64,000 nt of DNA from Burkholderia sp. WSM2230 (GTDB lineage Bacteria; Pseudomonadota; Gammaproteobacteria; Burkholderiales; Burkholderiaceae), in the NCBI RefSeq assembly GCF_000472445.1, contig NZ_AXAJ01000005.1, forward strand, positions 248,626 to 312,625, in the 5' to 3' direction. This document shows positions 52,563 to 61,980 of this stretch, piece after piece (positions within the stretch are counted from its first letter, which is position 1; every line of letters begins with the position of its first letter). Made by a program: the position numbers and the translations under genes. The notes below the pieces were generated by a model, which made no database searches, was not told where the DNA came from, and saw only the letters and a program-made list of their open reading frames with translations.

Positions 52563-52590
52563 TTGACACTCGCGATGCGTGACTTACAAT
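52563..52590 (+). promoter_or_regulatory. Sigma-70 promoter of the FHA-exporter operon
   Basis: A perfect -35 TTGACA (52563-52568) and a -10 TACAAT (52585-52590) are 16 bases apart, about 118 bases before the FHA gene. A six-base hairpin (GAGCCG/CGGCTC) follows in the leader. So the export machinery is probably made from a housekeeping promoter, unlike its cargo genes. Confidence 0.65.
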
Positions 52591-52707
52591 CCTTGAGGAG
52601 CCGCGTTTCAGACGGCTCTGTAAAACAAGATCTTCTCGCCGTCGTCCTTCGTGCTGATTCCGTTGCGCTCTCGCCGCAGCGGGTAAACGATTAGTGATCC
52701 GGATAAA

Positions 52708-55317
52708 ATGGCCGACGGCGAAATACCGATTGCTGAGACACGCGCGACAGTCGAAGCCGCTTTCGACGTGCTGCTGTCTCCCCTTGCGTCCGGGCAGCGC
52801 CCTGCGCTGGACGCCATCCGGATTGTCGACAGCCTGTTCGCCATCGGGCGCAGCGAGGCACCGTTTACCGACTATCCCGCCGAGCGGATCGCGCGCCTGT
52901 CGCGTCGTCATGCACGCATCTTCATCGAAGACGGCGCGGTGTACGTGGCAGACCTCGGTAGCAAGAACGGCACCACCGTCAACGGCATCGCTGTGCGACA
53001 AACACCGGCTCGCGTGCGGGCAGGAGACGAACTGTGCTTTGGCGGCGACCTCTGTTATCGCGTGAGTATCGAGCCGCGCGCCCGCATCGTCGCGGGTCGC
53101 AGCGCAGCGTCGTGTGCGCGAGGCCTGCTGCTTGTTCCCCAGCGTGACGACCTCGGGCTGCAGCCTATTGAAGTGCAGGCCTTTCCGTTTCTCGTCAGCA
53201 AGGCGGATCAGGTCTTTTCGCGCTACAAGGACCGCTATCCGCATCAGGTCAACTACATCTCGCGCCGGCACGCACACATCTTTCTGAAGGGCACGGAGCT
53301 TTACGTCGAAGATCTCGGCAGCACGAACGGCACATTCGTCGGTGGAAAGCGTCTTGACGAATCCGCGCAGCCGCTGGCGGATGGCGACGTCGTTGCATTT
53401 GGCGGAGACCACTTCGTCTACAGGGTGACGCTGCACAAACCGCCCGAAGCCGAGCCGACCGTGACGCAACTGCTGCTCGATCCCGCCGCCGCCGAAGCCG
53501 CCGACGCCGACAAGACAACCTTCGTCGGCGCGGCGAATTCGTTTCTCGACATCTTCTGCGTGGATCCGGCGCGGCAACGCGAAGACGAGATCAATGAGGC
53601 GGCGCACGCGGCGTGTTTCCAGGCAAGACGCGCGCCGTCGGCTGGGGCGGCTGCCAGTGCAGCAAAAAGCGCGAATGGCGGGCCCGCTCACGACAGCACC
53701 GCTGACGGATCGAAAAGCGGCCGCACTGCCGGCGCTACGAGACGCAAGCCGCGGCGCTGGCGTCTCGTAGCTGGCGAGCTCAGCAAGGCATTTGCAGGCG
53801 ACGATCGCGCAAGCATGCGACGAATCGCGGCGTGGGGCGGAGCTGGCGTCGTATTGCTGGGCGCTGTTGCGTTGACGCTCTACCTTCGCGGTTCATCCGA
53901 GCGCGAACTGAAGAACCTGCTCGCGAGCGGCGACTATTCGAGCGCGGTGCAGTCGGCCAGGAGCTATCTGGCCAGTCATCCCACGGATACGAAAGTCAGC
54001 GCGCTGGCGAGCGAAGCGCTCCTCAAGGCGAAGCTTCCAGGCTGGCTCAATGCGCTGCACAAAGCGCAGTTCGACCAGGCCGACGCGCTGCTTGCGGACA
54101 TGAAGTCGTCGACCGCGAACAATGCGGACGCGGCGTCGCTGCTCGGCGAACTGCAATGGGTGGGCGATCTCGAGCGCTTCGTCGCCGGGCGTGGCGGCGT
54201 GGAGGCGCCGATCCGCATGTATCGCGACGAGGCGGCTATCGACGGTTTGCTGCAACGCTGGCATGACGATCCGCAAAGCCACCAGCGCGCACTCGACAGA
54301 ATCGCCTCATATGTACCCGTTTTTACGGAGCCGTATGCGCAGGCGATGAGCCATCTGCGCAAGTTGGAAAGCGACGATTCGGTTTATCTCGCCGCAATCG
54401 GGCGACTCGACGGCACCATCCGCACCGAGTTGGCGCGCGACAAACCCGCTGCGCTGCCCTCCGTACTCGACGATTATGCGCAACGCTACCCGCGTCTCGC
54501 GGGCCTCGACCAGGTGCGCGACGATCTGCGCCAATACACGACTGTGCTGGAAGCCGCGCTTGGTCGTCAACTGAACACCCTGCTCGCGCTGATGAAGACC
54601 GCGCGTTTCAGTACGCCGCCTTTTCAGGCGCAGTATCAGCAACTGGCCGCGACGCGTCTGCCTTCGGTCGATGTGATCCGGCGACACGACGCCGTAGCCA
54701 CTGCATGGCAGCGCGGCGACGCGCAACAGGCGCTGGCGGGATTGCAGTCGATGCCCGCCGGACCCTGGTCCGATGTGCTCGCCGCCGAAGCCGTACACAA
54801 GAAAGCGCTGTTCGATCAATACAACGATCTGCAAAAAACGCGCGGCGGCAAGGATTATGACCAGCGTCTGCTGTCTTTCTATGCGAGCCTCGATCCGTCG
54901 ATGGATGTGTGGTTCGCACAAGCAATCCAGAAAGACGTTGCGGCGTTGCACGATAAAGCGCTGTCGCGCGCGCAAGACCTGATGCTGCGCGCGCAGAGCC
55001 TTTGGAAGCAGTATCGCGCGAGTGGTCCGATCGGCGGCACGCAGCGCCTCGAGGCGGGTATTTCGCCGGGTTTTCGTAACGAGGCGCGCCTGTTGTCCGA
55101 TGCACAAACGGCCGCGCAGCAGGGTATGCGCATCTACTCGCAGTTGAAAGCGGATCATCCCGCGGATTTCGACCGCCTGCTCGCGGATATCGAAGCGGAA
55201 ACAGGCCTGCAGCGCCGCTCGCTGACCGAGTTGCGCATGGTGCTGGATCCCGCGCTTCTGAGAGCGAAGCTGGCGTTGATTGGAGGCGAGCAGAGTGAAA
55301 CGCGACAGTCACCCTAG
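52708..55317 (+). CDS. Double-FHA membrane protein
   Basis: An 869-residue protein with two FHA phosphothreonine-binding domains. FHA1 (about 40-118) shows LSRRHARIFI and LGSKNGTTVNG; FHA2 (about 158-240) shows ISRRHAHIFL and LGSTNGTFVGGKRL. A linker with DKTTFVG near residue 269, a possible phosphorylation site, precedes one membrane helix (372-393). The remaining 470 residues are helical, with TPR-like spacing, on the far side of the membrane. It probably connects the kinase signal to the exporter. The HlyD gene overlaps its end by 23 bases. I do not know a close named family for the C-terminal half. Confidence 0.85.
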   Translation: MADGEIPIAETRATVEAAFDVLLSPLASGQRPALDAIRIVDSLFAIGRSEAPFTDYPAERIARLSRRHARIFIEDGAVYVADLGSKNGTTVNGIAVRQTPARVRAGDELCFGGDLCYRVSIEPRARIVAGRSAASCARGLLLVPQRDDLGLQPIEVQAFPFLVSKADQVFSRYKDRYPHQVNYISRRHAHIFLKGTELYVEDLGSTNGTFVGGKRLDESAQPLADGDVVAFGGDHFVYRVTLHKPPEAEPTVTQLLLDPAAAEAADADKTTFVGAANSFLDIFCVDPARQREDEINEAAHAACFQARRAPSAGAAASAAKSANGGPAHDSTADGSKSGRTAGATRRKPRRWRLVAGELSKAFAGDDRASMRRIAAWGGAGVVLLGAVALTLYLRGSSERELKNLLASGDYSSAVQSARSYLASHPTDTKVSALASEALLKAKLPGWLNALHKAQFDQADALLADMKSSTANNADAASLLGELQWVGDLERFVAGRGGVEAPIRMYRDEAAIDGLLQRWHDDPQSHQRALDRIASYVPVFTEPYAQAMSHLRKLESDDSVYLAAIGRLDGTIRTELARDKPAALPSVLDDYAQRYPRLAGLDQVRDDLRQYTTVLEAALGRQLNTLLALMKTARFSTPPFQAQYQQLAATRLPSVDVIRRHDAVATAWQRGDAQQALAGLQSMPAGPWSDVLAAEAVHKKALFDQYNDLQKTRGGKDYDQRLLSFYASLDPSMDVWFAQAIQKDVAALHDKALSRAQDLMLRAQSLWKQYRASGPIGGTQRLEAGISPGFRNEARLLSDAQTAAQQGMRIYSQLKADHPADFDRLLADIEAETGLQRRSLTELRMVLDPALLRAKLALIGGEQSETRQSP

Positions 55318-56668
55318 AACGCTGGCGCAGGCGCTGGAAGACCATAGCGTCGAAGGCATTGCGATACTCACCGCGGAGCCGGTGCGGATTGCGCGCGCAC
55401 TGATCTGGGCGATGGTCGCGCTGGTGGTGGCAGGTTTGCTGTGGTCGTTCGTGGGGCGTGCCGATGTGATTGTCAGCGCGCAGGGCACACTCTCGCCGGA
55501 ATCGGAAGTGCGCCGCATTTATGCGCCTATCGACGGCGAACTGGCCGACCTCTATATCGCGGAAGGACAGCCAGTATCGAAAGGCGATGTACTCGCGCGA
55601 CTGAATGCGCGCGGCGCTATCGAAGCGGCAAGCAATGCGCTGCAAGCGCAACTGAAACTGGAAGATGCCGAGCGCGACTGGAAGCAGTTCCCGCAGAAGA
55701 AAGCGCTCATGGAGCGAAAAGCCGCTGCATTGAAAGCGCAAATGGAGGTGGAAGCCCGTCTGCACGAAAACCGCGTTTCGGAAGGCACGACCAAACTTGC
55801 CGAAGGGCAGAAGGCGGAACTCGACGAAGCGCGCAGCGTACTCGACAACGCACGGCGCGTGCGCGAGGCCGCACACCAGGAACTCGACCGCTATTCGCGG
55901 CTATTTGCGCAGCCGGGTGGCGGCGGTATTGCCGAATTGCAGGTGGAGCAGAAACGAACCGCGGCGATGGAAGCAGACAACGCGTACCGTGTCGCCCAAT
56001 CGAAGCTCGCTGAACTGGATTTCCGTTTGAGCCACGAGTACGCCAAAGCCAACGCGGAGCTGGAAACGAGCGGGCAGCAAACCACCGACCTGCAGCTTCA
56101 ATACGACGCCGCCGTGCGCGACATAACGGATGCGGAAGACAAGTTGCGGTTGCAACTGCAAAGCGCACGGCTCGTATCGGAAGCCGCCGCCCGAATCCGT
56201 TTCGAGAACATCGACAAGGACAATTTCCTGTTGATTCTGGCGCCGGTTTCAGGCGTGATTACGGACGTCACGTCGACGCAGCGCGGCGACAAGATTCAGG
56301 CGAACTCACCGCTCGGCGGCATTGCGCCCAAAGACGCCAAACCGGTATTGAAGATAGAAATTGCCGAACACGACCGCGCGTTCCTGCACGAGGGACTGCC
56401 GGTCAAACTGAAGTTCAACGCGTTTCCGTATCAGCGCTATGGATTGATCGGCGGCACGCTTGCCTATATATCCCCCACGACCAAGCCCTCATTGCAGAAC
56501 AAGCAGCCGGTGTACGAGGGCCGCGTCATCCTCGAGAAGAACTACTACGAGATTGCCGGCACTCGCTATCCGTTGCGTTACGGCATGACTGCGAGCGCGG
56601 AAATCGTGGTGCGCGAGCGGCGGCTGATCGACCTGGGACTCGATCCGTTCAGGCAGGTGGCGGGTTGA
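55295..56668 (+). CDS. HlyD-family periplasmic adaptor of a type I exporter, GTG start
   Basis: A 457-residue membrane-fusion protein. One N-terminal helix (about 34-53), a lipoyl-like half (VRRIYAPIDGELADLYIAEGQPVSKGD split by the hairpin), long coiled coils (about 115-300), the second lipoyl half (LLILAPVSGVITDV), and a beta-barrel domain. The GTG at 55295 follows GGAGG by eight bases and lies within the end of the FHA gene, so the two are coupled. It should link the C39 exporter to the TolC-type channel. Confidence 0.9.
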   Translation: MKRDSHPRTLAQALEDHSVEGIAILTAEPVRIARALIWAMVALVVAGLLWSFVGRADVIVSAQGTLSPESEVRRIYAPIDGELADLYIAEGQPVSKGDVLARLNARGAIEAASNALQAQLKLEDAERDWKQFPQKKALMERKAAALKAQMEVEARLHENRVSEGTTKLAEGQKAELDEARSVLDNARRVREAAHQELDRYSRLFAQPGGGGIAELQVEQKRTAAMEADNAYRVAQSKLAELDFRLSHEYAKANAELETSGQQTTDLQLQYDAAVRDITDAEDKLRLQLQSARLVSEAAARIRFENIDKDNFLLILAPVSGVITDVTSTQRGDKIQANSPLGGIAPKDAKPVLKIEIAEHDRAFLHEGLPVKLKFNAFPYQRYGLIGGTLAYISPTTKPSLQNKQPVYEGRVILEKNYYEIAGTRYPLRYGMTASAEIVVRERRLIDLGLDPFRQVAG

Positions 56669-56705
56669 CCGCGCGGATCAAACATCAACCAAAGGAGCGG
56701 ACAAC

Positions 56706-57458
56706 ATGACCGCGATAGTGCGAATCGATGATGAAGTCGTGGATGTCAGCGAGTTCATTCGTCTTCTGAAACTGACTGGCCAGTTCGAAAGCCTCATAGA
56801 GCAGATCGTGCGCGACAAGCTCACCGTGCATGCGGCGAAGAAGCAGGGCATTGTCGTTACCGCCGACGAAATCCAGGAACGTGCCGACCAGTTTCGCCGC
56901 GTGCGGGGCCTGCATCGCGCGACCGATATGAACCAGTATCTCGACGTGCTCAACGTAAGCCTCGACGAATTCGAGGCGTTCATCACGGACGGCCTGTATC
57001 AGGAGAAGATGCTTGAGGAGGTCGGCAACGAGGCGGCAGTTCGAGATTACTTCGCGCTGAATTCACCCAAGTTCGACGCAATCGAAGTAAGTCACATCGT
57101 GCTGGACAGCGAGGGTAAGGCGAAGGAAATGATCTCGTATCTGCACGACGATCCGGATAGCTTCGCCGAGATGGCGCGCGAGCATTCCATTGCCGATACG
57201 CGCGAGGCGGGCGGTGTAATCGGCAAGGTACTGCGCGGCTCGCTGAAGCCCGACATCGAGGCGAAGATCTTCAATGCGTCGGTGGGCGATCTGCTAGGGC
57301 CGTTTCCGTCGGCGGATCGTTCCTGTTTCGAGATCTTTGCGGTGACTGCCAAATATCCCGCTACGCTCGACGCCGACGTGGCCGCCGAAGTGCGCCGGCT
57401 TCTGCGCGAAAGCTGGTTGATCGCACGCGCGCAGGAGCATGTGATCGAAGCGCGCTGA
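56706..57458 (+). CDS. Cytoplasmic parvulin-type peptidyl-prolyl isomerase
   Basis: A 250-residue protein with a SurA-like helical N-terminus (about 1-115) and a parvulin domain (about 120-215: VSHIVLDSEGKAKEMI, DDPDSFAEMAREHSIADTRE, GGVIGKVLRGSLKP). It has no signal peptide, so unlike SurA or PrsA it should act in the cytoplasm. It lies between the HlyD and exporter genes (37 and 42 base gaps) and may keep leader peptides in an export-ready form. Similar parvulins accompany some bacteriocin exporters. Confidence 0.84.
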   Translation: MTAIVRIDDEVVDVSEFIRLLKLTGQFESLIEQIVRDKLTVHAAKKQGIVVTADEIQERADQFRRVRGLHRATDMNQYLDVLNVSLDEFEAFITDGLYQEKMLEEVGNEAAVRDYFALNSPKFDAIEVSHIVLDSEGKAKEMISYLHDDPDSFAEMAREHSIADTREAGGVIGKVLRGSLKPDIEAKIFNASVGDLLGPFPSADRSCFEIFAVTAKYPATLDADVAAEVRRLLRESWLIARAQEHVIEAR

Positions 57459-57500
57459 CCGGGCGCCACCATCAGAAGCCGAACAGAGGTCCGCACGTTT

Positions 57501-60500
57501 ATGGATGCACCCCAGACCGCGCCATCCGCCGCCGAGTTTCTTGCCTCGGTGGAGATACTGTCGCCCTTCTCGCGCGACGAAATCGAGCGTCTAGCCGAAT
57601 ATGCGCAAGCGCGCTTCTATTCGTTTGGCGAAACAGTCTGCTCCGCAGGCGAGACGGCCGAGGGTTTGTACGTGGTCCGCTCCGGCTCGGTCCGCATCTT
57701 TGTCGAAGAGCACGGCAAGGAAACGAGCATGGGCGTGCGCAAGTCGGGCGAGATCTTCGCCGACATCGCCATGCTGCGCACGTATGTGCATGAAGCGTCG
57801 GTGCGGGCATCCGCGAAAACCGAGTTGCTGTTCATTCCGCGCGCCGTAATCGAACCGGTGCTTGCCGGCAATCAGGCGGCGCTCGCGTTTGTCGCGAGCT
57901 ATGTGGCGATCAACTCCGCGGGTGGCTTCGTCGCGCAGTTGTTCGATCTGCGGGGAAAGCTGAACAAGGCCGAACTCGAAGAATATGTGCGCAGCGTCGG
58001 CGTTAAACGCGTGGCGGCGGGCAAGGAAATTCTCAAGCAGGACGCACGCGACGACCGGCGCTTATACGTAGTGCGCCAAGGTCAGGTGCGGATTGTCCGC
58101 CATGAGGAAGGACGCGACTATACGCTCGCCACGTTAGGGGAAGGCGAAATATTCGGCGAGAAGGCGTGTTTGATGCGCCAGGAGCAAATGGCTTCTGTGA
58201 TTGCTTCCACCGACACGCGGCTTCTCGTCATTCCCGAGCGGACGGTGCATTTCATTCTCGAACGCAATCCCAAGCTGCGCGAAGTACTGGACGAGCGGAT
58301 TCGCTACGGCGACCGCGAACTGCAGCGGCAAAAGCGGCTCGAGCAACGCCGCAAGTTGCCGCTCATGCTCGATTTGCAGAGCAAGCCTGAGTTCGGCGAG
58401 AAGATCATCAGGCGCTTTCCGCTCGTGGAACAAGCGGAAGAAATGGATTGCGGCGCCGCATGTCTCGCAATGATCTGCCGCCACTACAGCATTCCGATGA
58501 CGCTCGGAAAATTGCGCGAACTCGCCAATGTGACGACTCAGGGCGCGACGCTGGACAGTCTCGCGCGCGCGGGCGAGTCGCTCGGCTTTACCATGCGGGG
58601 CGTGCAGTGCACATTCGATTCCCTGCGTGGTTTCGATTTGCCGTTTATCGTGCATTGGGAGGGCTACCACTATGTCGTGGTATACGGCCTTTCCAGTGAA
58701 TATGTCTGGGTCGCCGATCCGGCGCTGGGCTTTCGCAAGATGACTGTGGAAGACTTCGAGCGCGGCTGGAGCGGCACCTGTCTGCTGTTCACCGGCGGAC
58801 CGCAGTTGCTGCAGATGTCGGCGGCGCGTTCTCCGTGGATACGCTTTGTCGGTTATCTGAAGCCTTACCGGAAAATACTCGGGCACCTGTTTCTCGCCAC
58901 ATTCGTGATTCAGGTGCTGGGCGTGATTCCGCCGCTCATCATCCAGAACATTCTTGACGGTGTGATCGTCCACCAGAACGTGAGCTTGCTGCACCTGCTG
59001 ATAGGCGGGCTCATTATTGCCAATGTGTTTTCGCAACTCATGTCGTCGATTCGCGCATATCTCGCGAATTTCATGGTGCGCAACATGGACTTCGCAATGA
59101 TGTCGCAGTTCTTCAAGCACACGTTGTCGCTGCCGTTCTCGTTCTTCGCAAAACGCAAAACCGGCGACATCTTCGCCCGCTTTCAGGAGAACCAGACCAT
59201 TCGCGCGTTTCTCACCGAATCCACGGTGACAACCGCGTTGAATCTGCTGATGGTGTTCATCTACTTCACGATCATGTTCGTCTACAACGTGAAGATGACG
59301 CTGGTACTGATCGGATTCGTCATTCCGATCATGGCGCTGACCGCATTGGCCACACCGAAGATCAAGAACTACGCGCGCGAGGTGTTCACTGCGTCGACGG
59401 AATCCAAGTCTTTTCTGATGGAAGCGCTGGCGGGCGTCGAGACGGTCAAGGGCATGGGCATCGAGCGGCCCGTGCGGTTGCGCTGGGAAAAGAAATACGC
59501 GAAAGCACTCGAAGTGCAGTATCGCGCGCACGCTTTCAATATTCTCGTCGGGCTCGGCAGCCAGTTGCTGAACGCGGCGACCACAATTGCAATTCTGTGG
59601 GTCGGCGCAAATCTCGTGCTGGCGCGCGAAATGACAATCGGGCAATTGATTGCATTTAATGCATTCATGGGCAGCGTGCTCGGTCCTTTGATGGGACTCG
59701 TCGGTTTGTGGAGCATGTTGAACGATGCGGGCGTCGCGATGGAACGTCTCGGCGATGTACTCGATATCGAGCCCGAACAGAAGCCGGAAGATCTGCCGTC
59801 GCGCGTCATGTTGCCTGAGCTGCAAGGCGAAATAAGCTTGAATGGTGTGTACTTCCGATACGGCGACAACGACTCCGCCTATGTGCTGGAGAACATCAGC
59901 TTCGACATCAAGCCCGGTGAACTGGTGGCGATTGTCGGACGCAGCGGCTCTGGCAAGACGACGCTCGCCAAACTGCTGGTAGGTTTTTATGCGCCGAGTG
60001 AAGGGAAAATGTCGATAGACGGCTATGACCTCGGCGTGGTCGACAAAGCCTATTACCGTGCGCAGATCGGCTACGTAATGCAAAGCAATCTGCTTTTCTC
60101 CGGCACGATTGCCGAGAACATTGCGAGCGGCGACGATGCGCCGGATCGCCGGCGCATAGAGGAAGTCGCGAAGATGGCCGACGCGCATGCGTTCATCAGC
60201 AAAATGCCGCTCGGCTATGAGCAGATTGTCGGCGAGCGCGGAATCGGTTTGTCGGGCGGGCAGATTCAGCGGCTTTGCATTGCGCGGGCGCTGTATCACG
60301 ATCCGCGCCTGCTGGTATTCGACGAAGCCACCTCCGCGCTCGATTCGCAGTCGGAAAGCAATATTCTCGGCAATATGCACGACATTCTGAAAGGCCGCAC
60401 GGCGGTGATCATCGCGCACCGGCTAAGTACGATCATGCGTGCCGACAAGATCCTTGTGCTATATGAAGGCGCGATTGTCGAACAGGGCCGTCATGAAGAA

Positions 60501-60557
60501 CTGCTCCAGCGTGGTGGCATGTATTACCAACTGGTGCAGAAACAACTGAGTGCGTGA
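57501..60557 (+). CDS. ABC exporter with two cNMP-binding-like domains and a C39 leader peptidase
   Basis: A 1018-residue fusion. Two cyclic-nucleotide-binding-like domains (about 15-130 and 150-270) precede a C39 peptidase (about 308-430) with its triad: Cys 317 (DCGAACL), His 390 (YHYVVVYG) and Asp 406 (VADPALG). Six membrane helices (about 445-745) and an ATPase follow, with Walker A GRSGSGKTT, signature LSGGQIQRL, Walker B LLVFDEATSALD and H-loop IIAHRLST. It should cut the double-glycine leaders and export the peptides. Both cNMP cassettes lack the usual phosphate-binding arginine (EKACLMRQEQMAS; DIAMLRTYVHEAS), so the ligand may differ. Its stop overlaps the start of the sigma-54 activator gene. 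Confidence 0.92.
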   Translation: MDAPQTAPSAAEFLASVEILSPFSRDEIERLAEYAQARFYSFGETVCSAGETAEGLYVVRSGSVRIFVEEHGKETSMGVRKSGEIFADIAMLRTYVHEASVRASAKTELLFIPRAVIEPVLAGNQAALAFVASYVAINSAGGFVAQLFDLRGKLNKAELEEYVRSVGVKRVAAGKEILKQDARDDRRLYVVRQGQVRIVRHEEGRDYTLATLGEGEIFGEKACLMRQEQMASVIASTDTRLLVIPERTVHFILERNPKLREVLDERIRYGDRELQRQKRLEQRRKLPLMLDLQSKPEFGEKIIRRFPLVEQAEEMDCGAACLAMICRHYSIPMTLGKLRELANVTTQGATLDSLARAGESLGFTMRGVQCTFDSLRGFDLPFIVHWEGYHYVVVYGLSSEYVWVADPALGFRKMTVEDFERGWSGTCLLFTGGPQLLQMSAARSPWIRFVGYLKPYRKILGHLFLATFVIQVLGVIPPLIIQNILDGVIVHQNVSLLHLLIGGLIIANVFSQLMSSIRAYLANFMVRNMDFAMMSQFFKHTLSLPFSFFAKRKTGDIFARFQENQTIRAFLTESTVTTALNLLMVFIYFTIMFVYNVKMTLVLIGFVIPIMALTALATPKIKNYAREVFTASTESKSFLMEALAGVETVKGMGIERPVRLRWEKKYAKALEVQYRAHAFNILVGLGSQLLNAATTIAILWVGANLVLAREMTIGQLIAFNAFMGSVLGPLMGLVGLWSMLNDAGVAMERLGDVLDIEPEQKPEDLPSRVMLPELQGEISLNGVYFRYGDNDSAYVLENISFDIKPGELVAIVGRSGSGKTTLAKLLVGFYAPSEGKMSIDGYDLGVVDKAYYRAQIGYVMQSNLLFSGTIAENIASGDDAPDRRRIEEVAKMADAHAFISKMPLGYEQIVGERGIGLSGGQIQRLCIARALYHDPRLLVFDEATSALDSQSESNILGNMHDILKGRTAVIIAHRLSTIMRADKILVLYEGAIVEQGRHEELLQRGGMYYQLVQKQLSA

Positions 60558-61918
60558 TGATGAAGATACTCGACCAGATTGAAGACATCAGTCCGGCGAT
60601 TTCATACGCGGGTTTGATCGAGCGAATAGAGATTCTGCGCTCGACGCTGCGCTGGTCGTCGCGGCTGGAACGCACGGACATCGACAAACTGCTGAGGCAG
60701 GCCACGTCGCTGCGCGATGAGGTCATGCAGCTATCGCACAAGGAGCGTTTCGTGCAGGCGGCCGTGACGGCGGAACCCGAACAGCGCGCCGAGCAGTCGC
60801 GCGGTGCGCGCAGGCAGGCGCTGCTCGAGCGCAGCTTCATTTTCGAAGGGACGTTCGGCGACAATCCCCGCTTATTGGAATCGCTCGAAATTGCCGAGAA
60901 GGCCGCGCCGACTGACCTGCCGGTTCTGATTGACGGCGAAAGCGGCACCGGCAAGGAACTGATGGCCAAGGTCATTCATGCCAATGGCTCGCGTTCGGAC
61001 AAACCGTTTATCTCCGTCAATTGCGGCGCGATTCCGGATAACCTGCTGGAGTCCGAACTGTTCGGTCATCGCAAGGGCGCGTTTACGGGTGCCGCGAACG
61101 ACCGCAAAGGCAAATTCGAGAGCGCTCATACAGGTACCATCTTTCTCGATGAAATTGGCGAATTGCCGCTCGCGGGCCAGGTGAAGCTGCTGCGCGTGCT
61201 CGAAGCGCACGAGATTCAACGTGTGGGTTCGGACGAAACGATTGCGGTGGATACGCGCATTGTCGCTGCAACGAACCGAAACCTGCGAAAACTCAGCGAG
61301 GAGGGCAAGTTTCGCGAAGACCTGTTCTACCGGCTAAGCGTCATTCACGTAACGCTGCCGCCGCTGCGCGAACGTCGAGACGAAATTCCGCTGCTGATTG
61401 CATGGTTTGGCGATGAAGCAGCCGGCACGCTGAAACGCCGGCCGGTGAGATTGACCCCTCGTTTAAGGGACTTTCTGCTCAACTATGCGTACCCCGGCAA
61501 CATTCGCGAGCTGCGTAATGTCATGTACCGCATTTCGTGTCTGGCCGGCGATATGGCCGATATCGATCACTTGCCGACCGATATGCGCCCCGCTGCGCCG
61601 GGCTCAGCAGCGGCGGCCTTGCAGGGCCTGGCTAATGGCACAGGCCAGCAGCCTATCAGTGTCGCGAATCTGATGTCGCTAAGCGACGCCAAGCGCGCCG
61701 CGAGCGATGACGCGGAGAAGGCCTTTCTGGAACGCGGGCTGCGCGAAGTGAACGGCACAGTCGCGGAACTGGCGCGGCGGATCGACATGAACCGCTCGCA
61801 TCTGCAGATGCTGCTGAAAAAACACGGACTGCATTCGAAGGACTTTCGCAATCGCAACATGGCGACATCCAGCAGGAACGGCGCCGAGGAACGCGACGAG
61901 GATGACGGTGACGCATAA
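60557..61918 (+). CDS. Sigma-54-dependent transcriptional activator
   Basis: A 453-residue enhancer-binding protein. The N-terminal 105 residues are helical and match no sensor domain I know (no receiver, GAF or FHA). The AAA+ domain (about 105-335) has Walker A GESGTGKE (127-134), the sigma-54 contact loop GAFTGA (174-179) and Walker B TIFLDEIGE. A Fis-type helix-turn-helix ends the protein (VAELARRIDMNRSHLQMLLK). Its ATG overlaps the exporter stop (TGATG). It is the obvious activator of the sigma-54 promoters before the leader-peptide genes. A start at the next codon (60560) is equally possible. Confidence 0.9.
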   Translation: MMKILDQIEDISPAISYAGLIERIEILRSTLRWSSRLERTDIDKLLRQATSLRDEVMQLSHKERFVQAAVTAEPEQRAEQSRGARRQALLERSFIFEGTFGDNPRLLESLEIAEKAAPTDLPVLIDGESGTGKELMAKVIHANGSRSDKPFISVNCGAIPDNLLESELFGHRKGAFTGAANDRKGKFESAHTGTIFLDEIGELPLAGQVKLLRVLEAHEIQRVGSDETIAVDTRIVAATNRNLRKLSEEGKFREDLFYRLSVIHVTLPPLRERRDEIPLLIAWFGDEAAGTLKRRPVRLTPRLRDFLLNYAYPGNIRELRNVMYRISCLAGDMADIDHLPTDMRPAAPGSAAAALQGLANGTGQQPISVANLMSLSDAKRAASDDAEKAFLERGLREVNGTVAELARRIDMNRSHLQMLLKKHGLHSKDFRNRNMATSSRNGAEERDEDDGDA

Positions 61919-61980
61919 AAGCGCCGCTACCGTTAAGAAGAGAATTGTCCAGCTGCCACCCCACGTCACCTCAGGTCACG

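Noticed and set aside
52423..55876. Two 422-codon antisense frames over the FHA and HlyD genes
   Set aside because: Both are Arg-rich shadows of genes with clear FHA and HlyD features.
58134..60419. Long open frame (761 codons) antisense to the peptide exporter
   Set aside because: It mirrors the high-GC codon pattern of the real gene, has His/Arg/Gln-rich composition, no ribosome site and no family resemblance.
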